64,000 nt of DNA from Sphingorhabdus sp. EL138 (GTDB lineage Bacteria > Pseudomonadota > Alphaproteobacteria > Sphingomonadales > Sphingomonadaceae): assembly GCF_900258045.1 (NCBI RefSeq), contig NZ_OGVD01000004.1, positions 1 to 64,000 of the forward strand, in the 5' to 3' direction. Below the pieces are notes generated by a model. It saw nothing but the letters and a program-made list of their open reading frames with translations, was not told the DNA's origin and ran no database searches. The position numbers and the translations under genes were made by a program. Of this stretch, positions 16,587 through 25,726 are shown one piece after another; the stretch's first letter is position 1, and each line of letters opens with the position of its first letter.

Positions 16587-17108
16587 ATGATAAGCAAAGA
16601 ATTCAAGGAATGTCTGACAGACGTCTATCATGGCGAAATTGCAGGCGAGGTCGCCACAGATATTTTGCTCGCCAATGCCGAGGATGCAGAGCAGACATAT
16701 ATTCTCGGTACATTACTGCAGTTTGAAACGGAGGGTAAGGCCATCGTCAGACCGCTGCTCACGCGCTGTGGATTGGATCTGTACGAAGATGAAGAAAGTC
16801 GAACCAACGGGAAAAATCTTGGTGAGCAAATGAGTGCTTTGCCTTGGACCGATCGTTTTGCTACGCTACACGAACTGGTCAGTGTCAACTATCTGCCGCG
16901 CTATGAGGAACTGGCGATGCTTGTTTCTGCTGAGGAAGACGCTGAGGCTGCGCGCATTGCCATATTCATGGGTGATCATGAAAGGGCATTTGTCGAAGTC
17001 GCCAGCAATATCGCCAATAACCGACCCGATCCGGCTGCGCCCATAACCAAGTTACTGCATTTCCCTTTGCCATGCGCAGGCACAGAAAGGTTACGCCGGG
17101 ACGGGTGA
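16587..17108 (+). CDS. Conserved-looking helical protein of unknown function
   Basis: The 173-residue acidic protein is not recognised. It is predicted to be almost entirely helical, begins MISKEFKECLTDVYHGEIAGE and contains regularly spaced acidic residues. This suggests a four-helix bundle such as a ferritin-like fold, but no paired ExxH iron motif is evident. The C-terminal 20 residues (LPCAGTERLRRDG) look like a readthrough tail. GGAGGAATTGGG lies upstream of the ATG. It follows the DUF3604 gene in the same direction and may belong to the same cluster. Confidence 0.6.
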   Translation: MISKEFKECLTDVYHGEIAGEVATDILLANAEDAEQTYILGTLLQFETEGKAIVRPLLTRCGLDLYEDEESRTNGKNLGEQMSALPWTDRFATLHELVSVNYLPRYEELAMLVSAEEDAEAARIAIFMGDHERAFVEVASNIANNRPDPAAPITKLLHFPLPCAGTERLRRDG

Positions 17109-17133
17109 GTAAACGGATTGTATCAACTAAAAT

Positions 17134-17186
17134 GACTGCTGTTGTTCCTAAAGCAGCCAAAACCAGACAGTCCGCTCCCGGCCCAG
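17134..17186. repeat. Interspersed accessory-region repeat, copy 1
   Basis: The 36-base core AAGCAGCC...GACAGTCCGC...CGGCCCAG (17151-17186) matches cores at 23585 and 25895. The upstream 17 bases match only weakly. It follows the helical-protein gene. Confidence 0.6.
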
Positions 17187-17297
17187 AAACTGCTGGTCAG
17201 CTATGCGCCTCAGTTTCGGACAACGTCATGGATTCTGCTTTATCCAGAACACAGACATCAGAAATGATGATCAACGCCGTCGATGGTGGAATACAAG

Positions 17298-17996
17298 TCA
17301 GTCGTTGGTTTCGCCATCTAGATAGTTTTCTTTGATATACCTTGATGTAAAGTTTTGAGGTGGGCTCGACCGATCTGGCCTCCCTTTGGGCGTCAAGTCC
17401 ATGAGATTCCAATAGGGCCAAATCATATCGAGGTCGTTACTGGTCAGTTCGGTACCCCAAAAGTGAAAAATGCCGTCTTCGGTCTTCTTAAAGACGTGCA
17501 TAGTTGGAAATTGTCTATCGTCCGAATTGCTCTGGCAATTGTAGTCAGCTTGGTAAGAACATTCATACCCGGAAATAATATCGATCTGTGACCATCCTCG
17601 CTTATTGGCCCAATCGTTAATTCTGATCGCCGGTGCCTTTCCGACTGTAAAAAAAGCGGCGTCTCGTGACACGGAGTATGCCATGCGATCAAGTGCATCG
17701 ACAACAGACGTGCATGATGGACATGGATTGTCCCAACTTGGACCGAACATGAAGCTGTAAAGAAGCAAAGTGTCTTTGCTTCCGAACAATTCCGAAAACT
17801 TGACATTCTGTCCTAGTTTTTCATTTGATGCCCACTCAAAAATGTAGTCTTCTTTCAGTCGACCTCCCAGCGGCAGCTGACGACGAAGTTTCGCAACAGC
17901 TTTTACATGATCCACTAGCGCCGCTTCCTCTTTCAAAAGTGCATCGCGAGACTCACGGTACTCTTTTGATTCATTTGGATAGCGCCGTTCGGACAT
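17298..17996 (-). CDS. DUF899 thioredoxin-like protein (copy 1)
   Basis: The 232-residue protein matches the DUF899 family of predicted dithiol-disulfide proteins. Residues 1-60 are helical. The fold continues with LLLYSFMFGPSWDNPCPSC, holding a CPSC pair where thioredoxins have CxxC, and ends with LTPKGRPD. The start at 17996 has GGGAGGG upstream. A second copy lies at 18767 on the other strand. Function is unknown. Confidence 0.85.
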   Translation of the reverse strand: MSERRYPNESKEYRESRDALLKEEAALVDHVKAVAKLRRQLPLGGRLKEDYIFEWASNEKLGQNVKFSELFGSKDTLLLYSFMFGPSWDNPCPSCTSVVDALDRMAYSVSRDAAFFTVGKAPAIRINDWANKRGWSQIDIISGYECSYQADYNCQSNSDDRQFPTMHVFKKTEDGIFHFWGTELTSNDLDMIWPYWNLMDLTPKGRPDRSSPPQNFTSRYIKENYLDGETND

Positions 17997-18262
17997 CACT
18001 CCCTCCCAAAGTTTAACTACATACTCACATTTATTGGTCGGCGCCGCAACTAGATCTTCGAATTGATAGCGTGAGTATCTTCTGCCCGATATGATACCAC
18101 CAGAAGAAACTCACCAAATTACTCGAATGCCTTGTAAGGGCTAAATCGAAACGCATCAGGCCTGTTTTCTTATGCCTGCTTTTGCGCCAAAAGTAGTCTA
18201 TTTCTAGTCGCTTTTTTGAAAGAACTTGGAACGGCCAATAGCTAATGCCCGCTTGGCGGGAG

Positions 18263-18591
18263 CTATTCGAAACCCTGCGCTGGGTTCCGGATCGCAATTA
18301 TCGTTCCTTGATTATCCCGGCAGATCGCAAGCTTTCCAGATTGCGGTGAATGCTGCTCTAATATTTCTCCTCCGGAACTAACGACAGACGACAAACATTC
18401 ATCTAGATCCGCTACTGAAAAATAGGCTGTTCGTGCATCCATGGCGGTGCCTTCAGATAGACTCAATCCTGACGAGGTGTTGGTTACTAATCCATGTTCA
18501 TCAATCTCCCAGCCAAACACGGTCTCGTAGAAAGGTTTTGCCGCACCCAAATCGGGGACGGTCAGTGTAAAAAATCAAGCTCGGCTGCCAT
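18263..18591 (-). pseudogene. VOC/glyoxalase-family gene broken by a one-base frameshift
   Basis: From ATG 18591 (minus strand, after GGAGGAACTT) the frame reads MAAELDFL then stops. Adding one T to the T6 run at 18569-18574 gives MAAELDFFTLTVPDLGAAKPFYETVFGW, a normal VOC start, which then joins the long open frame to 18263. The downstream part carries LAICRDNQGTIIAIRNP, typical of VOC proteins. The defect is in a homopolymer, so a sequencing error is as likely as a real mutation. Confidence 0.75.
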
Positions 18592-18766
18592 AAGTTCCTC
18601 CGCAATTGATGGTTCTTTGTTCCATACATAATTTTGAACCCCATGTCCGCTTTTGCGCCTGTTACAGAGTGGCAGCAAACACAGGTTAGCTTGCTTGCTA
18701 ATTGATATGCCCACGTCCACACTGGCTTCCAATAGAGGTCAATTGATAACGTCGGAGGAAGTAGTG

Positions 18767-19435
18767 ATGCAACCGCGAATTACATCGAGGAAAGAATGGC
18801 TCAAAGAGAGGAGAACTTTGCTAAGAGATGAGAAAGCGCTCATCCGATACAAAGATTATATTGCTCAGCGTAGACGTGAACTGCCTTGGGTTAAAGTCGA
18901 TCAAGATTATGAGTTTATAACTAATTCCGGATCCAAATCGCTCCGCGAATTATTTGGCGAAAGCACTCAACTCATAGTGTACCATTTTATGTTTGGCCCC
19001 GATTGGGATCAAGGATGCCCCGGTTGCTCTCAGGTTGCTGATAGCTTAAATTTCTCAATCCCACATATTGAATGCCGCGACGTGTCAGTCGTTGCCGTTT
19101 CGCGAGCAGACCTCGAAAAACTGAACGCATATAAGCAACGTATGGAATGGTCATTCAATTGGGTCTCTTCGTGCGACAGTGAATTCAATTATGACTATTA
19201 CGCCTCCTACAAAGATCCTGGTCTTTCTAAGAAACGATGGAATTTTCAGACGATTGAAGCCGAGTTAGAAGAGATGCACGGAGTAAGTGTGTTCGTCCTT
19301 CACGAGGATGAGATTTATCATACCTATTCTTGTTATGCCCGAGCCGTCGAGCTGCTGATGGTGAACCACCAATACTTGGATCTGTGCCCTAAGGGTAGAC
19401 AAGACGATGTTTACGATACTACGCGACGCGCTTAG
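18767..19435 (+). CDS. DUF899 thioredoxin-like protein (copy 2)
   Basis: The 222-residue protein is a paralogue of the DUF899 gene at 17298. It has VYHFMFGPDWDQGCPGCSQ (CPGC pair) and ends with LDLCPKGRQDD. The start at 18767 follows GGAGGAAG closely; a 38-codon longer frame exists upstream. It is transcribed divergently from the broken VOC gene. It keeps both cysteines of the CxxC site and so may be redox-active. Confidence 0.85.
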   Translation: MQPRITSRKEWLKERRTLLRDEKALIRYKDYIAQRRRELPWVKVDQDYEFITNSGSKSLRELFGESTQLIVYHFMFGPDWDQGCPGCSQVADSLNFSIPHIECRDVSVVAVSRADLEKLNAYKQRMEWSFNWVSSCDSEFNYDYYASYKDPGLSKKRWNFQTIEAELEEMHGVSVFVLHEDEIYHTYSCYARAVELLMVNHQYLDLCPKGRQDDVYDTTRRA

Positions 19436-19758
19436 AGTTGATTGCGGGTAAAAGAAATTTGATCACCGCTAGCTGAAACTCTACCCGTTCTTACGCAATT
19501 GACGGCCATGACCACATATCTCGAAAGCGGATATTAGAAAGTTAGCGGAAGCCTAAATGTGAATGACTTCATAGTCTAATATTGACTCCTCCTGCTCCCT
19601 TGCCAGTTGCTTGCGTATTTGTTACGCAAAACTATGCGAAATGAATGATTTAGAAATAGAATAGCCCATCGACTCAACTCTCCGTCGAATTTTTTGACGC
19701 TAGAGTTTCGATGATCTGCCAACGCTTCGACGCTCGTCGATCATTTCTGGTGTTCAGC
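19436..19758. other. Intergenic region before the MFS gene
   Basis: About 320 bases, AT-rich, without a supported gene. No clear terminator, operator or RNA is seen. The stretch GAAAGCGGATATTAG near 19525 resembles fragments of the palindromic repeats seen elsewhere in the accessory region. Confidence 0.4.
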
Positions 19759-20931
19759 ATGCTCCTCAAAAATAAGTCTCGTTCATTCACGCCAGAAGTG
19801 CGCGTAAGCTTCTTTTATTTCATTCAAGCGATGAGCGTTGGCGTCGTGAATGCCTTCGCTGGAATATGGCTAAACTCAATAGGAATAACTGCCAGCCAAA
19901 CCGGTGTCATTTTCGCTGCACCTGTGGCGCTAATTCTCATTGTTGGGTCATATGTTGGCCGCTTGGCTGACCGAGCAACGGACTGGCGAACAGTGATCGT
20001 ACGCGGGGCAATCCTTTCGGCATTACTACCGGTATTACTTTTTGCCGCTCAAGGCTTTTGGGGCGTTCTCATCGTCTGGACATTGGCGGTCACATCGCAA
20101 ATGGCAATATTGCCAGTTACCGATGCGGCGGCTCTTCGTATGAGCCGACGCCGAGGCAATGATTTTAGCCGGTACTATGCCTGGAAAACATTCGGCTATC
20201 TTTTAATTGTCGTACTGTCGGGTTTTTTGTTATCAGAGTTCGGTGCTCAAATATTTTTACCGCTATTTATTGGCTTTTCGATATTGCGCGGCGTTGCCGC
20301 CCTCGGGCTTCCAAAGTTTAGAAGTTACACCTTAACAACAGCATCCACAAAGAATCTACAAAAGAGTTTCAACATTTGGCAGCCATGGTTTGTTTTACCT
20401 TTGGTCGCCTGGTCATTGGTGCATTGTACGCATTTTTTATTGAGCGGCTTTGTCGGACTTTTTTGGTATCAGCAAGGCCTGTCTGAGTTTTCAATAGGAG
20501 TATTGATAGCGGTAAGTGCATCGTCCGAAACAATAATGTTTCTCGTATTCAAACAATTTTTGCGCTGTGTTTCGGCACGTCTGCTGATCTTAGTATCTTG
20601 TTTGGTTGCAACTCTCCGATGGATACTTCTGTCACTGGAACCCGGATTTGAAGTTCTTGTTCTTGTTCAAATCTTGCACGCTTTCACTTATGCACTCGGC
20701 TTTCTGGCATGCACAAATTTCATCGCTGATTGGACCGGTGAAGAGATTGCTGCAGAAGCACAGAGCTTCTTTGTTGTGCTACAATCGGCGACAGCAATTT
20801 GTGCGTTAACAAGTTTTGGATGGTTGTCACAAGCGATTGGAGCGAAAGCCTTTATGGGAACCGCTGGCTTGGCATTTATAGGTTCTTTGCTGGTGTTAAT
20901 GTCCATGGTGTTGAGAAATTCTAGAACTTGA
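19759..20931 (+). CDS. Major facilitator superfamily transporter
   Basis: A protein of about 390 residues with roughly 12 hydrophobic segments. It has the MFS motif between segments 2 and 3 (GRLADRATDWRTVI) and resembles the HcaT/LacY-like branch. The start is uncertain: ATG 19759 gives MLLKNKSRSFTPEVRVSFFY, while ATG 19711 adds 16 residues; neither has a strong ribosome binding site. The cargo cannot be inferred. No same-strand neighbours suggest an operon. Confidence 0.85.
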   Translation: MLLKNKSRSFTPEVRVSFFYFIQAMSVGVVNAFAGIWLNSIGITASQTGVIFAAPVALILIVGSYVGRLADRATDWRTVIVRGAILSALLPVLLFAAQGFWGVLIVWTLAVTSQMAILPVTDAAALRMSRRRGNDFSRYYAWKTFGYLLIVVLSGFLLSEFGAQIFLPLFIGFSILRGVAALGLPKFRSYTLTTASTKNLQKSFNIWQPWFVLPLVAWSLVHCTHFLLSGFVGLFWYQQGLSEFSIGVLIAVSASSETIMFLVFKQFLRCVSARLLILVSCLVATLRWILLSLEPGFEVLVLVQILHAFTYALGFLACTNFIADWTGEEIAAEAQSFFVVLQSATAICALTSFGWLSQAIGAKAFMGTAGLAFIGSLLVLMSMVLRNSRT

Positions 20932-20985
20932 ATTCACTATCAAAAACCTAATGATGGCCTATTGTGCAAAAGTCGGAATTATGCA

Positions 20986-21606
20986 TTATCCTAAGAAAAT
21001 TTCATGTTCCGCAAACTCATGCTCATACCGACGATACTCAAATACATAGACCATCCCTAACAACCAAACAGCGACCAATATGTGAAATAGGTGCCAGCTA
21101 ATATCTGGACTTATTTGCGGAGAGTGACGGATCAGCAACAAGTTAATCAGAAATATTGAAACAATGGCTGCTAAAGAAACTCGTCGAGCGATCGTGCTGG
21201 CAGGAATCAATGCCGCCGAAACTATCGCGACAGAAAGCCAAGCAATGAATAGTGGTGTATTGAGCGTTGGAAATTTAAACGCTGTCACCGAGCTGACAAC
21301 GACTAACAGCAAGACGAACCATCTTAGGACTTTAGTTCGGTTTACTAGTGGCTCTGCTAAAAGAAGTTGGGCCGAAACCAGAGCCATTGCGACGGAACCA
21401 CCGGTTTGGGAAAAGTTTTTATGAAAACTGGCCAGCTCCTCAATCTGATTGGTACCAAATCGATATACGCCGATGGCAGCTGCAAATCCGAAAATGGCAA
21501 TCCCTAGTGCTGCAAACCAATGGTTTAATCGTGATAAACGCAGCACACACCAGATAGCGGCTAATACAATGAGCGCCTCTGAGATCGCATAGTGTGGACC
21601 AGCCAT
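20986..21606 (-). CDS. Multi-pass membrane protein of unknown function
   Basis: The 206-residue protein has about seven hydrophobic segments and no recognised domain. Notable are a conserved-looking YRFGTNQIEELASFHKNFSQ loop and histidines near the C-terminus (ISWHLFHILVAVW). It starts 4 bases after the sterol-desaturase stop on the same strand, so the two are probably co-translated and may act together in membrane-lipid metabolism. Confidence 0.75.
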   Translation of the reverse strand: MAGPHYAISEALIVLAAIWCVLRLSRLNHWFAALGIAIFGFAAAIGVYRFGTNQIEELASFHKNFSQTGGSVAMALVSAQLLLAEPLVNRTKVLRWFVLLLVVVSSVTAFKFPTLNTPLFIAWLSVAIVSAALIPASTIARRVSLAAIVSIFLINLLLIRHSPQISPDISWHLFHILVAVWLLGMVYVFEYRRYEHEFAEHEIFLG

Positions 21607-21609
21607 GAT

Positions 21610-22563
21610 TTAGGCTGTCTTCAACTGGGGAGCATCAGAAGGGTTTGGACTTTCCAAGCCATTTTGCTTTTGCTCGTGTTCACGTTTGATATCTGTCGAC
21701 GACTGACGCGATCCATCGTGGCTCCAACCTGGAGGTGCCAAGACATATAAGATACGCTGCCACAAGCTCAGCCCTCGTTTGGAAACATCTTTGGCGATCC
21801 CCCAATATTCGTGAAAAATAATTGTGATAGGGTTTAGAGTTTCAAGGTTTTTGACCAAGCCGTAGTCAACACGATCCTCATCATCTTCTGCGACGAAAGT
21901 CCCGAACATCTTATCCCATATGATCAATGTTCCTGCATAATTGGCATCCAGATATTGCGGGTTCCGGCCGTGATGAACGCGGTGGTGCGACGGAGTGTTG
22001 AAGATAGCTTCATACGAACGAGGCATCTTGTTGATCAGCTCGGTGTGCAGGAAAAACTGATAAGTCGGATTGATCACTCCGCAAAATAGGATGAGGATAG
22101 GATCAAAACCGATGAGAACCAGTGGTACTTTGAACATCATGGTTCCGGTAAAATGCTTGGTCCAACCCTGACGCAGAGCAACTGAGAAATTGAATTGCGT
22201 GCTACTATGATGGGTAACATGCATCGCCCATACCCAGCGGCAGCGATGGGCTACGCGGTGATGCCAATAGAAGCGCATGTCATCGATGATGAAGCAGGCG
22301 ATAAGTGCAGTGATAGATAGCGGGATCGCATAGATTTGAAATTGCTGTGCCCAGAACAGAGCGCCTACCGATATAAAGGCCATCGCACCATTGGTAACCG
22401 CACTGACCAATCCCATAAACATGGACACACCATTGTCTTTCCAGTCGCCGGCGCCCCGCTCGTGAAAAAAATGATTGAAGATTGATTCGAAGAAGATCGC
22501 GGCGAAATAGAGCGGTATCACGATCATCGCGATATTTGATGTTACAATGGCTTCCAAAGTCAT
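21610..22563 (-). CDS. Sterol desaturase / fatty-acid hydroxylase superfamily protein
   Basis: The 317-residue membrane diiron enzyme carries the three histidine boxes HHRVAHR, HVTHHSS and SHHRVHHGRN. Hydrophobic segments flank boxes 1 and 2. The family introduces hydroxyl groups or double bonds into sterols, carotenoids or acyl chains. The start at 22563 has GGAAGGA 8 bases upstream; a 9-codon longer frame is possible. The C-terminal tail is polar (HDGSRQSSTDIKREHEQK). It is divergent from a LysR regulator 100 bases away, which probably controls it. Confidence 0.92.
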   Translation of the reverse strand: MTLEAIVTSNIAMIVIPLYFAAIFFESIFNHFFHERGAGDWKDNGVSMFMGLVSAVTNGAMAFISVGALFWAQQFQIYAIPLSITALIACFIIDDMRFYWHHRVAHRCRWVWAMHVTHHSSTQFNFSVALRQGWTKHFTGTMMFKVPLVLIGFDPILILFCGVINPTYQFFLHTELINKMPRSYEAIFNTPSHHRVHHGRNPQYLDANYAGTLIIWDKMFGTFVAEDDEDRVDYGLVKNLETLNPITIIFHEYWGIAKDVSKRGLSLWQRILYVLAPPGWSHDGSRQSSTDIKREHEQKQNGLESPNPSDAPQLKTA

Positions 22564-22662
22564 GACGCCTATCCTTCCCGATTGCTGCAAATTTGTTGGT
22601 AGCAGGGCTCACTATTGAAATATATTGAGAGTTTGGACCATATATGTTACTTAATGGAACAT

Positions 22663-23535
22663 ATGGATGAACTACGACTCATGCGCCATTTTGAAGCGGT
22701 GTACCGGCATTCCAGTTTTTCGAATGCCGCGCAAGAATTGCACCTCACACATTCCGCTCTCACCAAGAGCATAAAGTCGCTGGAGGCAAATTGGGATACT
22801 CCTCTATTCCACCGCACAACTAGAACCGTGGTGCCAACTGAGGCTGGAAAAAAGCTATACCCTATGGCGATTGACCTGATCAACTTTGCCAAGACTGTTA
22901 GAACCGAAACGCAAAGCGGTGAACATACGCTTCGAATAGTCAGCGGACCTGCCATCTTGGATACAATGATCCATCCGGCCATCACGAGATTTGCCGAGCG
23001 CTATCCGAACACGAAAATCAATGCAGAAACCATGCCGCCATCCCTTGCTGTTGAAGAATTGATTCAGAGGCGCATTCATTTGCTTTTGTACAATGAGGCA
23101 ACGCTCAGCAAGATGCCTCATATTGATCGGCTGAAGATCAAGAAGATTGTTGAAGAACCATATTATGTGATCGCGCGGCCGGGGCATCCCATCCAACACA
23201 CGGCATGCCAATTGCCAGACATTGTTCAATGTGACTGGGTTATCGCTGGCTTCGACAATTTGTTTGAAATCAGCCTGCCTCAAGAAACTCAAGCCTTGTT
23301 GAAGCAAAATGACTTTCCCAAATATCGTCTGTTAAGCCAGGCAGCATGCATTGATTTGGTTAAGCAGTCCGATATCCTGACCTCCATCCCCAAATCGGTT
23401 GCAGACCCAATGATCAAAGACGGTAAAATCGATGGCTTCCCGCATCCTGAGAGCTTGCAATTTTCGGTTAGTTCGGCCGTTCTTGCCGATGCAGGATCAG
23501 AACCGACCGTAAACCATTTTATTGACTGCATGTAG
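22663..23535 (+). CDS. LysR-family transcriptional regulator
   Basis: About 290 residues. The N-terminal winged helix (about 1-60) contains MRHFEAVYRHSSFSNAAQEL, HLTHSALTKSIKSLE and PLFHRTTRTVVPTEAG, followed by a periplasmic-binding-like sensor domain. The start is ambiguous: ATG 22663, ATG 22654 or TTG 22615. LysR proteins often control a divergent gene, here the sterol-desaturase/membrane-protein pair. The intergenic stretch has the symmetric ends ATATAT (22620) and ATATAT (22640) around TTGAGAGTTTGGACC, a possible binding region. Confidence 0.92.
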   Translation: MDELRLMRHFEAVYRHSSFSNAAQELHLTHSALTKSIKSLEANWDTPLFHRTTRTVVPTEAGKKLYPMAIDLINFAKTVRTETQSGEHTLRIVSGPAILDTMIHPAITRFAERYPNTKINAETMPPSLAVEELIQRRIHLLLYNEATLSKMPHIDRLKIKKIVEEPYYVIARPGHPIQHTACQLPDIVQCDWVIAGFDNLFEISLPQETQALLKQNDFPKYRLLSQAACIDLVKQSDILTSIPKSVADPMIKDGKIDGFPHPESLQFSVSSAVLADAGSEPTVNHFIDCM

Positions 23536-23567
23536 GCGGTGAGAGCCGATCAAAGTCTGATTTTTAT

Positions 23568-23620
23568 GTCCGATAATGCGCCCGAAGCAGCCGAAGCCAG
23601 ACAGTCTCCTATCGGCCCAA
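23568..23620. repeat. Interspersed accessory-region repeat, copy 2
   Basis: The 53 bases from GTCCGATAATGCGCCC through ATCGGCCCAA align over their whole length with copy 3 at 25878, with a dozen or so differences. It lies between the ends of the convergent LysR and DUF3604 genes. Confidence 0.75.
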
Positions 23621-23713
23621 ATGCTGCCTGTTTTTTTAAGTGCCACAATATCTGAAGCTTGGATAGTTTCTGCTTCATCCCGTAAGCGGACATTCGCGTC
23701 TCCGCAGTATAGC

Positions 23714-25726
23714 TTAGCCCACCAAATACTGGATAGGCGAAGACCATGCACGTTCTTGAATGGTCTTCTGAAGATCAGGACGGGGAGCGACACCAACGCG
23801 GATGGCATCCCACGTTGACCAGCGGCATGTCGGATTTTCTAGTACGCGAGCATAGTAGAACGCGCGTTGGTCAGGATCGAAATTTGGATCGCGCCAGACA
23901 GTCCTGAGTTCGCTGGCCCCTGTTGCGCGATTTATCGAGCAATCGGATATATCGACTTTTGCACCGTTGTCGGGGCAGCGCAGCGTTTTGGGATTGACCT
24001 TAGCGCCTCCAGCACAAGCAACGTCGATGACCTCTTCCTGCGTTTCGCCCGAAGCATCGATCCATCCTTTGATGATTTGTAACCGCTGCAACGGAGCAGC
24101 ATCGGGGTCTGCTGTCGCGATTAGTAAGAAGCTCAGCTGGCCGGAATTTTTGGAAATCGCTCCACCCATTGGCACGCCTGTTCGATAGGCGCGCGCTACC
24201 ATATCATCTGCATCGACCATGGAATCAGAAAAATCAAAGCCTGCAAAAAAACGGAGCCTCATACGCGGGCCGGAGGTCGCAAAAGTTTCCTTGCGGCGGA
24301 AGGCTGCGTAAATGGAATCGCGCGTATTTTCCTCCGCCCAGACACCGGCGAGACCCGACGCGCCAAAGGTCGGCGGGGCACCTGTCATATAGGTTTCGCC
24401 ATCAATTTTCTTGATCGTTCTGGATGAGAAAAGCGACGTAAGCGTTGCGTCGAACCAAGGAAGCGGGGCCGATCCACGCGACACTTCAGTTGCGGAGAGC
24501 AAGCCCAATTTCGAGTTGAAAGCCGATTCGTCATTCTCAGTTGCTGCAGTGTGTGTATCGCTCGATCCGATGAAACCGAAAGCATACGGGTTTTTGGATG
24601 TTTGGCTCTCCAGTGTAAGCCCTCTGCTGAGCGCTTGCCGCACATAGCTTCCATTTGGTTCACTAAGTTTATTCGACGCGACCCTGTAGGGCATGATCTC
24701 AAAATTCGCCCATTCGTCGCGTGTCGATAGAGCCGGATGGGTTTCGGAAGTACCTTTTATCTGGGTGATTTCGACCAACGGCTCATTGCGTGATCGTTGT
24801 TCGATATAATTGGCCTCGATTGGTTTCCCCTCAAAATCGGTCATGGCAAACATGTGGCCATTCGACCCATTTGAATTGTGCGGGATGGCCAGACTTTCGG
24901 AGCCATTCTCCCGCAGCGTATCCATCCAGTCCCACAGGTCTTCGGGATTCCGGGAATGGAACCGAGAAAACGGTTCGACCGGGACCCGGCTTCCTTTGAA
25001 TATGACATTGCGATGCAGGTTTCCGCTATCATCGGACGATGTTGTATATTCATAGCCGACAAATGTGGTGAAACGTCCCGGATCGTTATGCTTCTCGGCT
25101 GCGGCAATCACGCCTTGCCAAGCATTGTCGCTAATATCGAGCACCTCTCTGCGCGGAATGTCGCCATTTGCAACCGCGCCCGCCAATCTGGGGAGGAAGG
25201 TTGCGAATGCGCTCAGCCGATTTGCAAGATCAGATAGATCAGTGCCCATATTATCCGGCGCATTGATATCGTGGAGCGGCTCAGTCACCTCATATTTGGA
25301 GATATCGGTTGTTGTATCGGCTACTTCTGCCGCCACCCCCATAAACATCGCGTGATCGGTTACAGCGTAGAAATCAAGCGCGCGTTTTTGCTTCAACTCA
25401 AACCCGGCAGGATGATCTATCGCTTCACCTTTGGCAAAACGGTAAGCATCATCGGGCGTGGCCAAGGTACCAAACTGATAGGCGTCAAAAGAGTTTGTCG
25501 TATGAACGTGGAGGTCTCCAAAAAAAGCGGTCTTGTCAGGATTGGAAGCCGTACCCGGCGGCGTCGCTTCAGCCTCGCTCCCGGTAAGTTCAGTATTGGA
25601 TTCGAACACGCTGCCAGATAGCGCAGCCCGGTCCAAATCGTCCAAATCTGATCCACCGCTGGAACAACCGACCATAGTCAAAACCAAAATGGAGCTCAGC
25701 AAAGCGGACCGTGTCAGATTGCTCAT
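23714..25726 (-). CDS. DUF3604 lipoprotein, PHP-like metal-dependent hydrolase (second copy)
   Basis: The 670-residue protein has a lipoprotein signal (MSNLTRSALLSSILVLTMVGC). It has the same metal motifs as the protein at 14440: GDLHVHTTNSFDAY (HxH), FYAVTDHAMF, AIPHNSN and GSSDTHTA. The two also share GYEYT, QIKGTSETHP and ATSGPRMRLRFFAGF. It is slightly longer and has a cysteine-containing insert near residue 590 (VDVACAGG to DISDCS). It stands alone, convergent with the LysR gene. The substrate is unknown; localisation at the outer membrane or periplasm is inferred from the lipobox. Confidence 0.88.
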   Translation of the reverse strand: MSNLTRSALLSSILVLTMVGCSSGGSDLDDLDRAALSGSVFESNTELTGSEAEATPPGTASNPDKTAFFGDLHVHTTNSFDAYQFGTLATPDDAYRFAKGEAIDHPAGFELKQKRALDFYAVTDHAMFMGVAAEVADTTTDISKYEVTEPLHDINAPDNMGTDLSDLANRLSAFATFLPRLAGAVANGDIPRREVLDISDNAWQGVIAAAEKHNDPGRFTTFVGYEYTTSSDDSGNLHRNVIFKGSRVPVEPFSRFHSRNPEDLWDWMDTLRENGSESLAIPHNSNGSNGHMFAMTDFEGKPIEANYIEQRSRNEPLVEITQIKGTSETHPALSTRDEWANFEIMPYRVASNKLSEPNGSYVRQALSRGLTLESQTSKNPYAFGFIGSSDTHTAATENDESAFNSKLGLLSATEVSRGSAPLPWFDATLTSLFSSRTIKKIDGETYMTGAPPTFGASGLAGVWAEENTRDSIYAAFRRKETFATSGPRMRLRFFAGFDFSDSMVDADDMVARAYRTGVPMGGAISKNSGQLSFLLIATADPDAAPLQRLQIIKGWIDASGETQEEVIDVACAGGAKVNPKTLRCPDNGAKVDISDCSINRATGASELRTVWRDPNFDPDQRAFYYARVLENPTCRWSTWDAIRVGVAPRPDLQKTIQERAWSSPIQYLVG

